Positions 1 to 6,467 of a stretch of DNA of 6,730 nucleotides are shown here, piece after piece (the stretch's first letter is position 1; every line of letters starts with the position of its first letter). The translations under genes and the position numbers were made by a program. The DNA is taken from contig QNFD01000144.1 of the NCBI GenBank assembly GCA_003645435.1, positions 1 through 6,730 of the forward strand, read 5' to 3'. Under the pieces are notes generated by a model that searched no databases, had not been told where the DNA came from, and was given only the letters and a program-made list of their open reading frames with translations. Source of the DNA: Gammaproteobacteria bacterium (lineage in GTDB: Bacteria > Pseudomonadota > Gammaproteobacteria > GCA-001735895).

Positions 1-2
1 AC

Positions 3-518
3 ATAGTCGATGCCATGTTGCAATGTCATGAGCGCAGTACCTTTATCCCCGTGCTTGCAAATTCATTCGCTAATCGCACCGCCGAAGTTGAAGTGCAGCA
101 CGCCGAGCGCGAGAACGACGATTCCAAATACAACCTGTGGAAACTGATCAGTCTGCAGTTTGATCTGCTTACCAGCATGACCACTTTTCCTTTGAGACTA
201 TTGAGTATCGTGGGCGGCGGTATAGCGCTTATGGGGTTCTTGCTGAGTTTTGTGCTGATTGTTACACGGTTGATCTATGGTTCCGAGTGGGCCGCGCAGG
301 GTGTTTTCACTGTTTTCGCGATCCTGTTTATTTTTATTGGTGCGCAATTGTTAGGCATGGGCCTGCTGGGTGAATATATTGGCCGCATCTACAACGATGT
401 CCGGGCCCGACCGCGCTATTTTGTGAAGGAAATCGTGGGTGAAGAAATAGAAGCAAAGACAAGTAGAAAAACCAAAACCAAAACAAAGGCCAGAGTTAGT
501 CTGGCCAAACAAGTTTAG
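3..518 (+). CDS. arnC: ArnC, undecaprenyl-phosphate 4-deoxy-4-formamido-L-arabinose transferase (5' partial)
   Basis: The reading frame is open to the left edge, so this is the C-terminal 171 residues of a protein of about 320 in E. coli. ArnC is an inner-membrane GT2-type glycosyltransferase that moves 4-formamido-L-arabinose from UDP to undecaprenyl phosphate. The fragment begins [16 protein letters not shown], matching the end of the catalytic domain as I recall it, followed by the [11 protein letters not shown] stretch. Two membrane segments follow (about 188-290 and 300-365), then the family signature [20 protein letters not shown]. The N-terminal nucleotide-sugar binding part is outside the window. 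The C-terminal tail is longer than I recall for E. coli and rich in Lys and Thr, with a T-K-T-K-T-K run coded by near-perfect hexamers at 471-488. The gene ends 20 bp before arnA. Identity is firm because of the signature and the order of neighbours. Confidence 0.96.
   Translation: MVDAMLQCHERSTFIPVLANSFANRTAEVEVQHAERENDDSKYNLWKLISLQFDLLTSMTTFPLRLLSIVGGGIALMGFLLSFVLIVTRLIYGSEWAAQGVFTVFAILFIFIGAQLLGMGLLGEYIGRIYNDVRARPRYFVKEIVGEEIEAKTSRKTKTKTKARVSLAKQV
488..506. repeat. Stem-loop at the 3' end of arnC; terminator-like on the minus strand
   Basis: A perfect 7-bp inverted repeat, GGCCAGA (488-494) and TCTGGCC (500-506), encloses a 5-base loop just before the arnC stop codon at 516. On the plus strand no T run follows, so it should not stop operon transcription; it could influence mRNA stability or arnA translation 33 bases downstream (inference). 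On the minus strand the same stem is followed by a T-rich tract (complement of 471-487), which resembles an intrinsic terminator for antisense transcription, although G residues interrupt the T runs. Confidence 0.5.
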
Positions 519-538
519 CTATTAATTGAGATTATGAT

Positions 539-2575
539 ATGAAAGCAATTGTTGTCGCCTATCACAATATGGGCTGCATGGGTATTGAAGCCCTGATGCG
601 TAACGGTTATGAAATACAGGCGGTTTTTACCTACCCGGATGATCCGGACGAAACCATCTGGTTCGAGTCGGTTGCCGAGCTGGCAGCGCGACATAATATT
701 CCGGTCTATTCGCCCGATGATATTAACCATCCCCTATGGGTGGAAAAAATACAGAATATGAAGCCGGATATTTTGTTTTCATTTTATTACCGCCACCTTT
801 TGAAACAGGAACTTCTGGATATCCCGCCGGCAGGCTGCGTTAACTTGCACGGGTCATTACTGCCGAAATATCGTGGTCGTGCGCCAGTTAACTGGACCCT
901 ACTGAATGGCGAAACAGAAACCGGGGTTAGTTTGCACTACATGACGATTAAACCTGATGACGGTGATATTTTGGCCCAAAAATCCGTTGCGATTTCTGAT
1001 GCCGACACCGCCGTCAGCCTGAATCAAAAATTAGTACAGGCTGCCAGTACCATGCTGGACGAATATTTACCGCTGATTGAAAATGGTACGGCGCCTCGAC
1101 AGGCCCAGGATCATAGCCAGTCCAGTTATTGCGGCAGGCGAAGACCTGAAGATGGTCAAATCGACTGGGATTTGCCGGCTACTGGTATTCGGAATCTGAT
1201 TCGTGCGGTGACCCGACCTTTCCCGGGTGCCTTCAGTTTTCGGGGCCAGAAGAAAATTCTGATATGGGAGGCCGAGGTCATAGAAAGCAAAGCTGATGCG
1301 GTCCCTGGCACGATTCTGGCAACTGATCCACTAACCATCGCCTGTGGCCAGGATGCGTTGAAAATATGTTTTGCACAAATAGATAACGGTATCTATAGCA
1401 GTGGAAGCGAGTTGGCAAGAAGTCTCAACCTGGTCAGTGGTATCAGGTTGAATTCAATCGCGAGCATGGAGCAGCAAAGAAATCGAAAAACCCGGGTGCT
1501 GATACTGGGAGTCAATGGTTTTATCGGTAACGCGCTAAGCGAACGATTGTTAGCCAGTGGCGACTATGAAGTTCATGGCATGGATTTAAATGACAATGCA
1601 ATAAAACGTTTACATCACGAACAGGATTTTTATTTTCACGAGGGCGATATTTCAATTCATCGTGAGTGGATTGAATTCCATGTCAAGAAATGTGATGTCA
1701 TATTACCTTTGGTGGCGATTGCAACGCCTATCGAGTATACCCGTAACCCGATCAAGGTGTTCGAGCTGGATTTTGAAGAAAATCTTCGCATTGTTCGTTA
1801 CTGTGTTAAATACAAAAAACGTATTATTTTCCCATCGACCTCGGAAGTCTATGGTATGAGTGATGATGCCAATTTTAATGAAGATACATCCAGGCTAATT
1901 CTGGGACCGATCAATAAACAGCGATGGATTTATTCCTGTAGTAAGCAGTTACTGGACCGTGTGATCTGGGCCTATGGTCAGTCCGAAGGGCTGAAATTTA
2001 CATTGTTCAGGCCATTTAACTGGATCGGACCGCGACTGGACAGCTTGCATGCAGCCCGTATTGGCAGCTCGCGTGCGATTACCCAGTTAATTCTAAACCT
2101 GATTGAAGGAACGCCAATTCAGTTGATAGACGGCGGGGAACAAAAACGTTGTTTTACCGACGTCGCAGATGGCATCGAATGTCTTTTCAGGATAATAGAA
2201 AACAAGGATGATGTATGTAATGGTCAGATCATAAACATTGGTAACCCCGATAATGAATACAGTATTCGGCATCTGGCAGAAGCCTTACTCGAATCATTCA
2301 ACAAGCACCCGCTTCGTGACCAGTTCCCACCCTTTGCCGGCATGCACAAAATTGAAAGCCATAGTTACTATGGCGATGGCTATCAGGATGTACAGTATAG
2401 AAAACCAAGCATAGAGAATGCGAGAAGATTACTGGACTGGAACCCAACTATTGGGATGGAGCATTCTATCGATCAGACCCTGGATTATTTCCTTCAAGAT
2501 TACGTTGGCAATGATGCGCAAATATCGCCTGCCCCAGCGACGAAGCAGGAAGACCTGGAAGCCATAACCAGTTAG
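539..2575 (+). CDS. arnA: ArnA, bifunctional UDP-L-Ara4N formyltransferase / UDP-glucuronate oxidative decarboxylase
   Basis: This 678-residue cytoplasmic enzyme (about 660 in E. coli) has two catalytic domains. The N-terminal domain (about 1-304) formylates UDP-L-Ara4N with N10-formyl-tetrahydrofolate: the [16 protein letters not shown] stretch carries Asn102 and His104, and Asp140 follows in KPDDGD, the same numbering as the known E. coli catalytic residues. The C-terminal domain (about 316-660) is an extended SDR that oxidatively decarboxylates UDP-glucuronic acid: NAD-binding GVNGFIG at 324-330, PSTSEVYG with Thr434, Ser435 and Glu436, YSCSK with Tyr465 and Lys469, and Arg621 in QYRKPS, all offset by two from E. 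coli. No key residue is missing. The last 15-20 residues form a slightly longer polar tail. ATG 539 is the only sensible start: an ATG at 534 stops at once, and a weak GAG lies at 528-530. The stop is 5 bp before arnD, suggesting coupled translation. Confidence 0.98.
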   Translation: MKAIVVAYHNMGCMGIEALMRNGYEIQAVFTYPDDPDETIWFESVAELAARHNIPVYSPDDINHPLWVEKIQNMKPDILFSFYYRHLLKQELLDIPPAGCVNLHGSLLPKYRGRAPVNWTLLNGETETGVSLHYMTIKPDDGDILAQKSVAISDADTAVSLNQKLVQAASTMLDEYLPLIENGTAPRQAQDHSQSSYCGRRRPEDGQIDWDLPATGIRNLIRAVTRPFPGAFSFRGQKKILIWEAEVIESKADAVPGTILATDPLTIACGQDALKICFAQIDNGIYSSGSELARSLNLVSGIRLNSIASMEQQRNRKTRVLILGVNGFIGNALSERLLASGDYEVHGMDLNDNAIKRLHHEQDFYFHEGDISIHREWIEFHVKKCDVILPLVAIATPIEYTRNPIKVFELDFEENLRIVRYCVKYKKRIIFPSTSEVYGMSDDANFNEDTSRLILGPINKQRWIYSCSKQLLDRVIWAYGQSEGLKFTLFRPFNWIGPRLDSLHAARIGSSRAITQLILNLIEGTPIQLIDGGEQKRCFTDVADGIECLFRIIENKDDVCNGQIINIGNPDNEYSIRHLAEALLESFNKHPLRDQFPPFAGMHKIESHSYYGDGYQDVQYRKPSIENARRLLDWNPTIGMEHSIDQTLDYFLQDYVGNDAQISPAPATKQEDLEAITS

Positions 2576-2580
2576 TCATA

Positions 2581-3483
2581 ATGGAGGAGGACGCCACAGC
2601 AATTTCTGTAGGCCTGCGCGTTGATGTCGATACCTTCAGGGGTACCCGGGACGGCGTACCACGGCTAATCGCAACACTGGATGAGTTTAATATACACGCC
2701 AGTTTTTTCTTCTCTGTAGGGCCTGATAATATGGGAAGACATTTATGGCGATTGTTGAAGCCCGCTTTTTTAATGAAGATGCTGCGATCAAATGCACCCG
2801 GCTTATATGGCTGGGACATTTTACTTCGCGGCACATTGTGGCCCGGGCCTTCTATCGGTAAACGCCTGTCTGACATCATAAAATCGGCAGAAGATAAAGG
2901 TCATGAGACTGGATTGCATGCCTGGGATCATCATCGCTGGCAGGCAAGTATGACAAGCATGAGCAATAGTGAAATTCGTCATGAAATTCAGCAGGGAATC
3001 GACATGTTGAATACGATCCTGGATAACCCGGTCAACTGTTCGGCTGTTGCCGGATGGATATGTAATGATAATGTGTTGCTGGAAAAAAACGAGTTTAGAC
3101 TAAAATATAACAGTGATTGCCGCGGCAAATACATATTCAGGCCGGAAGTAGATCATACTGCCTGCACACCACAAATTCCGGTCACGCTTCCGACCTACGA
3201 TGAAGCCATAGGTATCAATAATATAAATGATGACAATTACAATGAGTATATTCTGAGCTTGATCAAACCAGACCAACTGAATGTGCTGGCGATACACGCG
3301 GAAGTAGAAGGCATTTCCAAAAACCGGATGTTTAAAGATTTTTTAAAGTTAGCGCGGGAAAACCAAATTAATTTTTACCCGTTGGGTGAACTGTTACCCG
3401 ACGACGCGCATATTCCAGCCGGCAAAATATTAAATCAGGATATCGAAGGGCGTGAAGGACAAATTTGCTGGCAACTTGTCTAG
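2581..3483 (+). CDS. arnD: ArnD, undecaprenyl-phosphate-L-Ara4-formyl-N deformylase
   Basis: A 300-residue NodB-fold (polysaccharide deacetylase family, CE4-like) metal enzyme that removes the formyl group from lipid-linked Ara4FN at the cytoplasmic face of the inner membrane. Motifs seen: RVDVDTFRGTRDGVPRL with Asp15 and Asp17, FFSVGPDNMGRHLWRL, GLHAWDHHRWQ with His113, Asp116, His117 and His118, YNSDCRG, QIPVTLPTYDE and IHAEVEG with His239. Length fits the family (about 296 in E. coli). Residue 160 is Ile, in AVAGWICND, where E. coli ArnD as I recall reads GWRAD; this may affect the active site. The start is uncertain: ATG 2581 has no ribosome binding site ahead of it and adds about six residues compared with E. 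coli, while GGAGGAGG at 2583-2590 lies inside the reading frame and could serve a rare ATT start at 2602. Coupling to arnA, 5 bp upstream, would explain use of ATG 2581. Confidence 0.95.
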   Translation: MEEDATAISVGLRVDVDTFRGTRDGVPRLIATLDEFNIHASFFFSVGPDNMGRHLWRLLKPAFLMKMLRSNAPGLYGWDILLRGTLWPGPSIGKRLSDIIKSAEDKGHETGLHAWDHHRWQASMTSMSNSEIRHEIQQGIDMLNTILDNPVNCSAVAGWICNDNVLLEKNEFRLKYNSDCRGKYIFRPEVDHTACTPQIPVTLPTYDEAIGINNINDDNYNEYILSLIKPDQLNVLAIHAEVEGISKNRMFKDFLKLARENQINFYPLGELLPDDAHIPAGKILNQDIEGREGQICWQLV

Positions 3484-3496
3484 ATGACATTTCCGG

Positions 3497-5197
3497 ATGA
3501 ATGCGAATAAATCTAGCGTAATAAATACTTCGAATTTAGCCTTTCTGGTTATAGCTGTTTTTATTGTTCTGTATCTGGTACCGCTTGAATTTCGCCCGCT
3601 GTGGATCCCGGACGAAACCAGATATGCCGAGATTCCCAGGGAAATGCTGTTGTCCGGCGACTGGCTCGTGCCGAAAATTAACGACCTGCGCTATTTTGAA
3701 AAACCACCGATGGGTTATTGGCTGAGTGCTATCTCGATCTGGGCATTTGGTGAGAATGCGTTTGCGGTAAGATTAAGTAGTGCAATTTCTGCCGGCTTAA
3801 CGGGTTATTTTGTTTTTCTACTGGCGCTAAGTGCGGGTTTTAGTCGACCTGTTAGTTATACCGCATGCTTTATTTTTCTCGGCTTCCTCGCCGTCTATTT
3901 AGGCGGAACATTCAGTATCCTCGATGGCCCGTTGACACTATTTTTAACGGCCGGGATTAGCTGGTTTTATGTTGCAACCAAAACTGGCAGATATGCCTAC
4001 TGGTTGCTCTCGGGCCTGGCGCTCTGCCTTGCTTTTTTGACCAAAGGATTTCTGGCCTTCGCGATTCCGGTGATCGTGTTGCTTCCCTGGATATTATGGA
4101 TAAAACGCGCGCAAATATTATTTCGCCAAAGCTGGCTGGTTATAGCGACTGCACTTGTCGTGGCTCTACCCTGGGCGATAGCTATACACATGAGGGAACC
4201 GGACTTCTGGAATTATTTTTTCTGGATTGAACATATAAAGCGATTTTCATCGGGTAGTGCCCAGCACGGGGCGCCATTTTATTATTTTATGATGTATTTT
4301 CCATTGATGGCTTTTCCGTGGGTCAGTTATATACCCGCTGCTATTAGTGGTTTACGACAATTAAATACTGACCATGATAAAAATCTGATTAAACTATGTA
4401 TATTGTGGATTGTTATACCATTCGTTTTCTTTTCAACGTCCAATGGAAAACTGGCAACCTATATCCTTCCGGTATTTCCGCCGCTGGCTATTCTTTTGAG
4501 TGCTGGTTTGCATCAGTACCTGAATCTCGATAGGCGTAAACTGGTTAACCTGGCGACGATTGTTAACGGTGTAATATTCCTGGTGCTACTCACAGCTTTG
4601 ATTTTAAGTAAGACGATACCAGCGGTCAGGGATGTTTATAGTGATGAATATGGGAAGTTTGGATTAATAAGCGGGGCATTATTAGCAAGCATTGTTATGT
4701 CTGGGCTCGCACTATTTTGCAAATCAAATCACAAGCTGATGGTATTAATAATATCGATGTTCTTTCCAGTCCTGTTTGTTTTTCACATGGCTATACCCGT
4801 CGCCACTTACCATCACAAAGCACCGGGTCCCCTGTTAGAGCAATACAAACATCTTGCCACAGATGATGCCGTGATCATCACTAGCTCTTTGCTTATAAGA
4901 GCGGTCTCCTGGTATTTTAAGCGCGAGGATATATACCTTATGGAAAAAGGGGAGGTCGAATACGGGCTGAATTATCCGGACAGTCAATACAAATTCCTGA
5001 ATATGGATAGTATGGCCCGGCTCGTGGATGAAAATATTCATGAGCAACCACTATTGTTTATATGCAAACCAGAATGTGATCCGAAAATGGAGTCGTTGTT
5101 CGAAAGTGAGCAAAAACAAAAACACGTCTATGGTAATTTTGTTTTAATTTATGTGCCAGGCGGAAAAACATCGTCAGGCCCAAAGTCAGTAGACTGA
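3497..5197 (+). CDS. arnT: ArnT, undecaprenyl-phosphate-L-Ara4N:lipid A 4-amino-4-deoxy-L-arabinosyltransferase
   Basis: A 566-residue polytopic inner-membrane glycosyltransferase (GT83, GT-C fold; about 550 in E. coli) that transfers L-Ara4N from undecaprenyl phosphate to lipid A phosphates on the periplasmic side. After the first membrane segment (about 14-31) comes the periplasmic loop with PDETRYAEIPREML (Asp39) and FEKPPMGYW (Glu68, Lys69); further on are ILDGP (Asp143), LTKGFLA (182-187) and WIEHIKRFS (Arg249). Asp39, Lys69 and Asp143 sit where the Cupriavidus ArnT structure places functional acidic and Lys residues (from memory, by offset). Many hydrophobic segments span up to about 430; the rest is the soluble C-terminal domain, including KREDIYLMEKGEVEYGLNYPD. 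Residues 316-322 read NGKLATY where E. coli has GKLPTY, with Tyr322 kept. ATG 3497 lies 13 bp after arnD with only a weak CCGGA ahead of it, so coupling is likely. Confidence 0.97.
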   Translation: MNANKSSVINTSNLAFLVIAVFIVLYLVPLEFRPLWIPDETRYAEIPREMLLSGDWLVPKINDLRYFEKPPMGYWLSAISIWAFGENAFAVRLSSAISAGLTGYFVFLLALSAGFSRPVSYTACFIFLGFLAVYLGGTFSILDGPLTLFLTAGISWFYVATKTGRYAYWLLSGLALCLAFLTKGFLAFAIPVIVLLPWILWIKRAQILFRQSWLVIATALVVALPWAIAIHMREPDFWNYFFWIEHIKRFSSGSAQHGAPFYYFMMYFPLMAFPWVSYIPAAISGLRQLNTDHDKNLIKLCILWIVIPFVFFSTSNGKLATYILPVFPPLAILLSAGLHQYLNLDRRKLVNLATIVNGVIFLVLLTALILSKTIPAVRDVYSDEYGKFGLISGALLASIVMSGLALFCKSNHKLMVLIISMFFPVLFVFHMAIPVATYHHKAPGPLLEQYKHLATDDAVIITSSLLIRAVSWYFKREDIYLMEKGEVEYGLNYPDSQYKFLNMDSMARLVDENIHEQPLLFICKPECDPKMESLFESEQKQKHVYGNFVLIYVPGGKTSSGPKSVD

Positions 5198-5201
5198 GAT
5201 C

Positions 5202-5549
5202 GTGGAATACCTGCTTATTTCCCTGACCCTGGTATTTACCACTGCGGGTCAGCTACTGCAGAAAGTAGCGGCCGACAAGGCAAATTTGACCAGCGGGTAT
5301 TCGTTAATCCATTCATTTGCGGTCCAGAAAGAAACCTGGTACGCGATACTTTTTCTATCTACAGGTATGGCGTTCTGGCTGGCGGTTCTTTACATGGTCG
5401 AGGTGAGTACCGCCTATCCTTTTTTAAGTATTGGTTTTATCCTGGTATTGCTTGCATCGCATTTTATTTTAAAAGAAAAGATCACCCTGACACGAATTGC
5501 CGGCTGTGTCGTGATTGTTGTTGGAGTTGTCCTGGTATCTGCATCGTGA
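5202..5549 (+). CDS. arnE: ArnE, subunit of the undecaprenyl-phosphate-L-Ara4N flippase
   Basis: A 115-residue membrane protein of the small multidrug resistance/EamA-like fold; with ArnF it flips undecaprenyl-phosphate-L-Ara4N from the cytoplasmic to the periplasmic leaflet. Four membrane segments can be read at about 3-22, 46-66, 72-90 and 97-113. Family marks are TAGQLLQK (14-21) in the first helix and AYPFLSIGFILV (71-82) in the third. Length is close to the 111 residues of E. coli ArnE. The start is GTG 5202: an in-frame TAG at 5190 closes the frame upstream and no ATG lies near the N terminus, and the first helix would be lost if translation began later. It begins 4 bp after the arnT stop with no clear ribosome binding site, which suggests translational coupling. 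The stop codon overlaps the arnF start. Confidence 0.93.
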   Translation: MEYLLISLTLVFTTAGQLLQKVAADKANLTSGYSLIHSFAVQKETWYAILFLSTGMAFWLAVLYMVEVSTAYPFLSIGFILVLLASHFILKEKITLTRIAGCVVIVVGVVLVSAS

Positions 5550-5968
5550 GTGATATGATATTCAGATACAGGAATCAATTGTTCATTGGCGCCAGTGTTT
5601 TATTGACCAGTTGCGCTCAAATTTTTATGAAGCTGGGCATGATAGATTTGCAGCAATCTCTGGCTGTTAACTCGATATCCGAGTTAAGTAACCAGGTCAT
5701 AATTACTGTCAGCGCCTGGGTTTTTGCCGGATTGGTTTTCTATGCAATATCGCTGTTTAGCTGGATGCTCGCGTTACGCGCGTACCAGCTAAGTTTTGCT
5801 TACCCGCTATTAAGTTTAAGTTATGTTTTAGTGTATATCATGGCAATGTTTGTGCCCGGTATTACCGAGAATTTTTCAGTCATAAAATCAGCAGGCATCC
5901 TGTTGATCATATTCGGTGTGATTCTGATATCCAGCACCTCTTCCGGGAATTTATATCGAAATTCCTAA
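5546..5968 (+). CDS. arnF: ArnF, subunit of the undecaprenyl-phosphate-L-Ara4N flippase
   Basis: A 140-residue four-helix membrane protein, partner of ArnE in the flippase and last gene of the operon. Helices lie at about 11-32, 51-74, 84-103 and 112-130. Typical features are SCAQIFMKLG (22-31), the LSFAYPLLSLSYVLVY block (82-97) and MFVPGITENFS, matching the E. coli ArnF layout (about 128 residues). Two starts are possible: GTG 5546, which overlaps the arnE stop as GTGA, or ATG 5555, three codons later. I give the GTG because a 4-bp overlap is the usual arrangement for coupled genes, but the ATG costs only three residues and cannot be excluded. The C terminus ends in a short polar tail. No convincing intrinsic terminator follows. 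Confidence 0.92.
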   Translation: MSDMIFRYRNQLFIGASVLLTSCAQIFMKLGMIDLQQSLAVNSISELSNQVIITVSAWVFAGLVFYAISLFSWMLALRAYQLSFAYPLLSLSYVLVYIMAMFVPGITENFSVIKSAGILLIIFGVILISSTSSGNLYRNS

Positions 5969-6057
5969 CCGCGCTACACAGCCGGCTGTATCGGGCGAAC
6001 CCGGAAGCAAAAGAGGGCGCATGCCTCCCTGGCCACCTAAAGAATCAAAAAACATAG
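5969..6057. other. Spacer after arnF with small palindromes, no clear terminator
   Basis: No gene is seen here. A perfect 12-bp palindrome, ACAGCCGGCTGT, lies at 5978-5989, and a short CGGG-CGAA-CCCG hairpin with a tetraloop at 5992-6003. A weaker GAGG/CCTC pairing follows near 6013-6027. None is followed by a T run on the plus strand, so an intrinsic terminator for the operon is not shown; the structures could protect the mRNA 3' end or the operon may end by Rho (inference). The last bases, 6047-6057, are the left copy of a direct repeat flanking the mobile-like element. Confidence 0.55.
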
Positions 6058-6061
6058 ATGG
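6048..6061 (+). repeat. Left direct repeat flanking the MITE-like element
   Basis: AAAAACATAGATGG occurs here and again, identically, at 6271-6284. The copies lie on the two sides of the element at 6058-6269 and probably contain its target-site duplication. If the element starts at 6058, the duplication proper is 10-11 bp (6047-6057 against 6270-6280, one mismatch), and the shared ATGG is partly chance, because on the left it is the element's own end. Confidence 0.65.
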
Positions 6062-6269
6062 CTCTGCATGAAATTACTGTTGTTAAAAATGATTCAAAAA
6101 CTCGCTAAAAAAACGTTTCGTCATTCCGGCCCACGAGCCGGAATCTACAAAAAATGGAGCCACTATTAGCAATCATGCCTCTATTCACCATAGATTCCGG
6201 CTAAAAACATGCCGGAATGACGGCGGTGTAATTAACCGACAAAAGAACAGTATTTTTGTGCAGAGCCAT
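6058..6269. mobile_element. MITE-like non-autonomous element, about 212 bp
   Basis: The ends are inverted copies: ATGGCTCTGCA at 6058-6068 pairs perfectly with TGCAGAGCCAT at 6259-6269, and the match extends to 27 bp per side (6058-6084 against 6243-6269) with 23 of 27 positions identical, including a TACTGTT block. Near-identical 10-11 bp direct repeats border both ends, as expected for a target-site duplication. Inside there is no credible coding region, so it would need a transposase in trans. The core (6119-6222) is a pair of REP-like hairpins. The parent insertion sequence family cannot be named from this window; a 10-11 bp duplication would be compatible with IS4-type elements (inference). 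Confidence 0.72.
6119..6222. repeat. Pair of inverted REP-like hairpins (BIME-like core)
   Basis: Two hairpins face each other. The first has ATTCCGGC (6123-6130 region) pairing with GCCGGAAT (6137-6144) around a 6-base loop; the second pairs ATTCCGGC (6194-6201) with GCCGGAAT (6211-6218) around a 9-base loop. The outer arms CGTCATTCCGGC (6119-6130) and GCCGGAATGACG (6211-6222) are perfect 12-bp inverted copies, and the inner arms GCCGGAATCTA (6137-6147) and TAGATTCCGGC (6191-6201) are perfect 11-bp ones, so the whole could also fold into one long stem with a 43-base loop. The GTCATTCCGGC...GCCGGAATC pattern is like repetitive extragenic palindromes widespread in proteobacteria. Confidence 0.75.
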
Positions 6270-6270
6270 T

Positions 6271-6284
6271 AAAAACATAGATGG
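6271..6284 (+). repeat. Right direct repeat flanking the MITE-like element
   Basis: This is an exact second copy of the 14-bp sequence at 6048-6061, one base after the right end of the element. It supports insertion with target duplication. Confidence 0.65.
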
Positions 6285-6467
6285 AATGGCTGAGAAATGT
6301 ATAGATTTCTTTATCCCACGGCTAATCTTTGTAGGAAATTGCTTACAAGAATTAACGCTATCGTAGATTGGAAGACAAACACCATAGTGATATTCTGGTT
6401 TGCACAATTACCAGTGCGATGAATTAATTCAACAATGTTTTAACGGCCTGCCTTGAGGAGCCATATT
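6285..6467 (+). other. A+T-rich leader upstream of the lipoprotein gene
   Basis: No gene is seen in this stretch, which should hold the promoter for the lipoprotein gene. The best candidate I find is weak: TTGCAC at 6400-6405 and ATTAAT at 6423-6428 with 17-bp spacing; the second box lacks the usual A at position two. The TTGCAC sits in the loop of a small inverted repeat, CTGGT (6395-6399) and ACCAG (6410-6414), which could be an operator or chance. The element directly upstream could also supply promoter sequence. Confidence 0.3.
6455..6460 (+). promoter_or_regulatory. Strong ribosome binding site of the lipoprotein gene
   Basis: GAGGAG ends 7 bases before ATG 6468, near-ideal spacing. It fixes the start of the lipoprotein gene and contrasts with the weak or absent sites in front of the coupled arn genes. 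Confidence 0.82.

Noticed and set aside
515..730. Minus-strand open frame of 71 codons at the start of arnA
   Set aside because: It is antisense to the conserved ArnA formyltransferase domain, with no ribosome binding site or family motif evident.
1662..1859. Plus-strand 65-codon frame inside arnA
   Set aside because: It is out of frame within the conserved decarboxylase domain, with no sign of independent initiation.
2466..2879. Minus-strand open frame of 137 codons across the arnA-arnD junction
   Set aside because: It lies opposite two well-recognised genes and its product shows no recognisable motif; it is a shadow of arnD codon use.
3484..3510. ATG immediately after the arnD stop, as a possible arnT start or leader peptide
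   Set aside because: It encodes only eight residues in a different frame before TAA and has no good ribosome binding site; ATG 3497 gives the full ArnT.
5978..5989. Palindrome ACAGCCGGCTGT as a rho-independent terminator of the operon
   Set aside because: It has no loop space without losing central pairs and no T tract follows.
6048..6284. Repeated AAAAACAT and CCGGAAT words as a possible CRISPR array
   Set aside because: The repeats are inverted or irregularly spaced, with no series of equal spacers; terminal and palindromic repeats of an element explain them.
6201..6407. Minus-strand open frame of 68 codons in the intergenic region
   Set aside because: It begins outside and runs into the inverted-repeat element; composition is unremarkable and the product resembles nothing I know. 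It is most likely chance.
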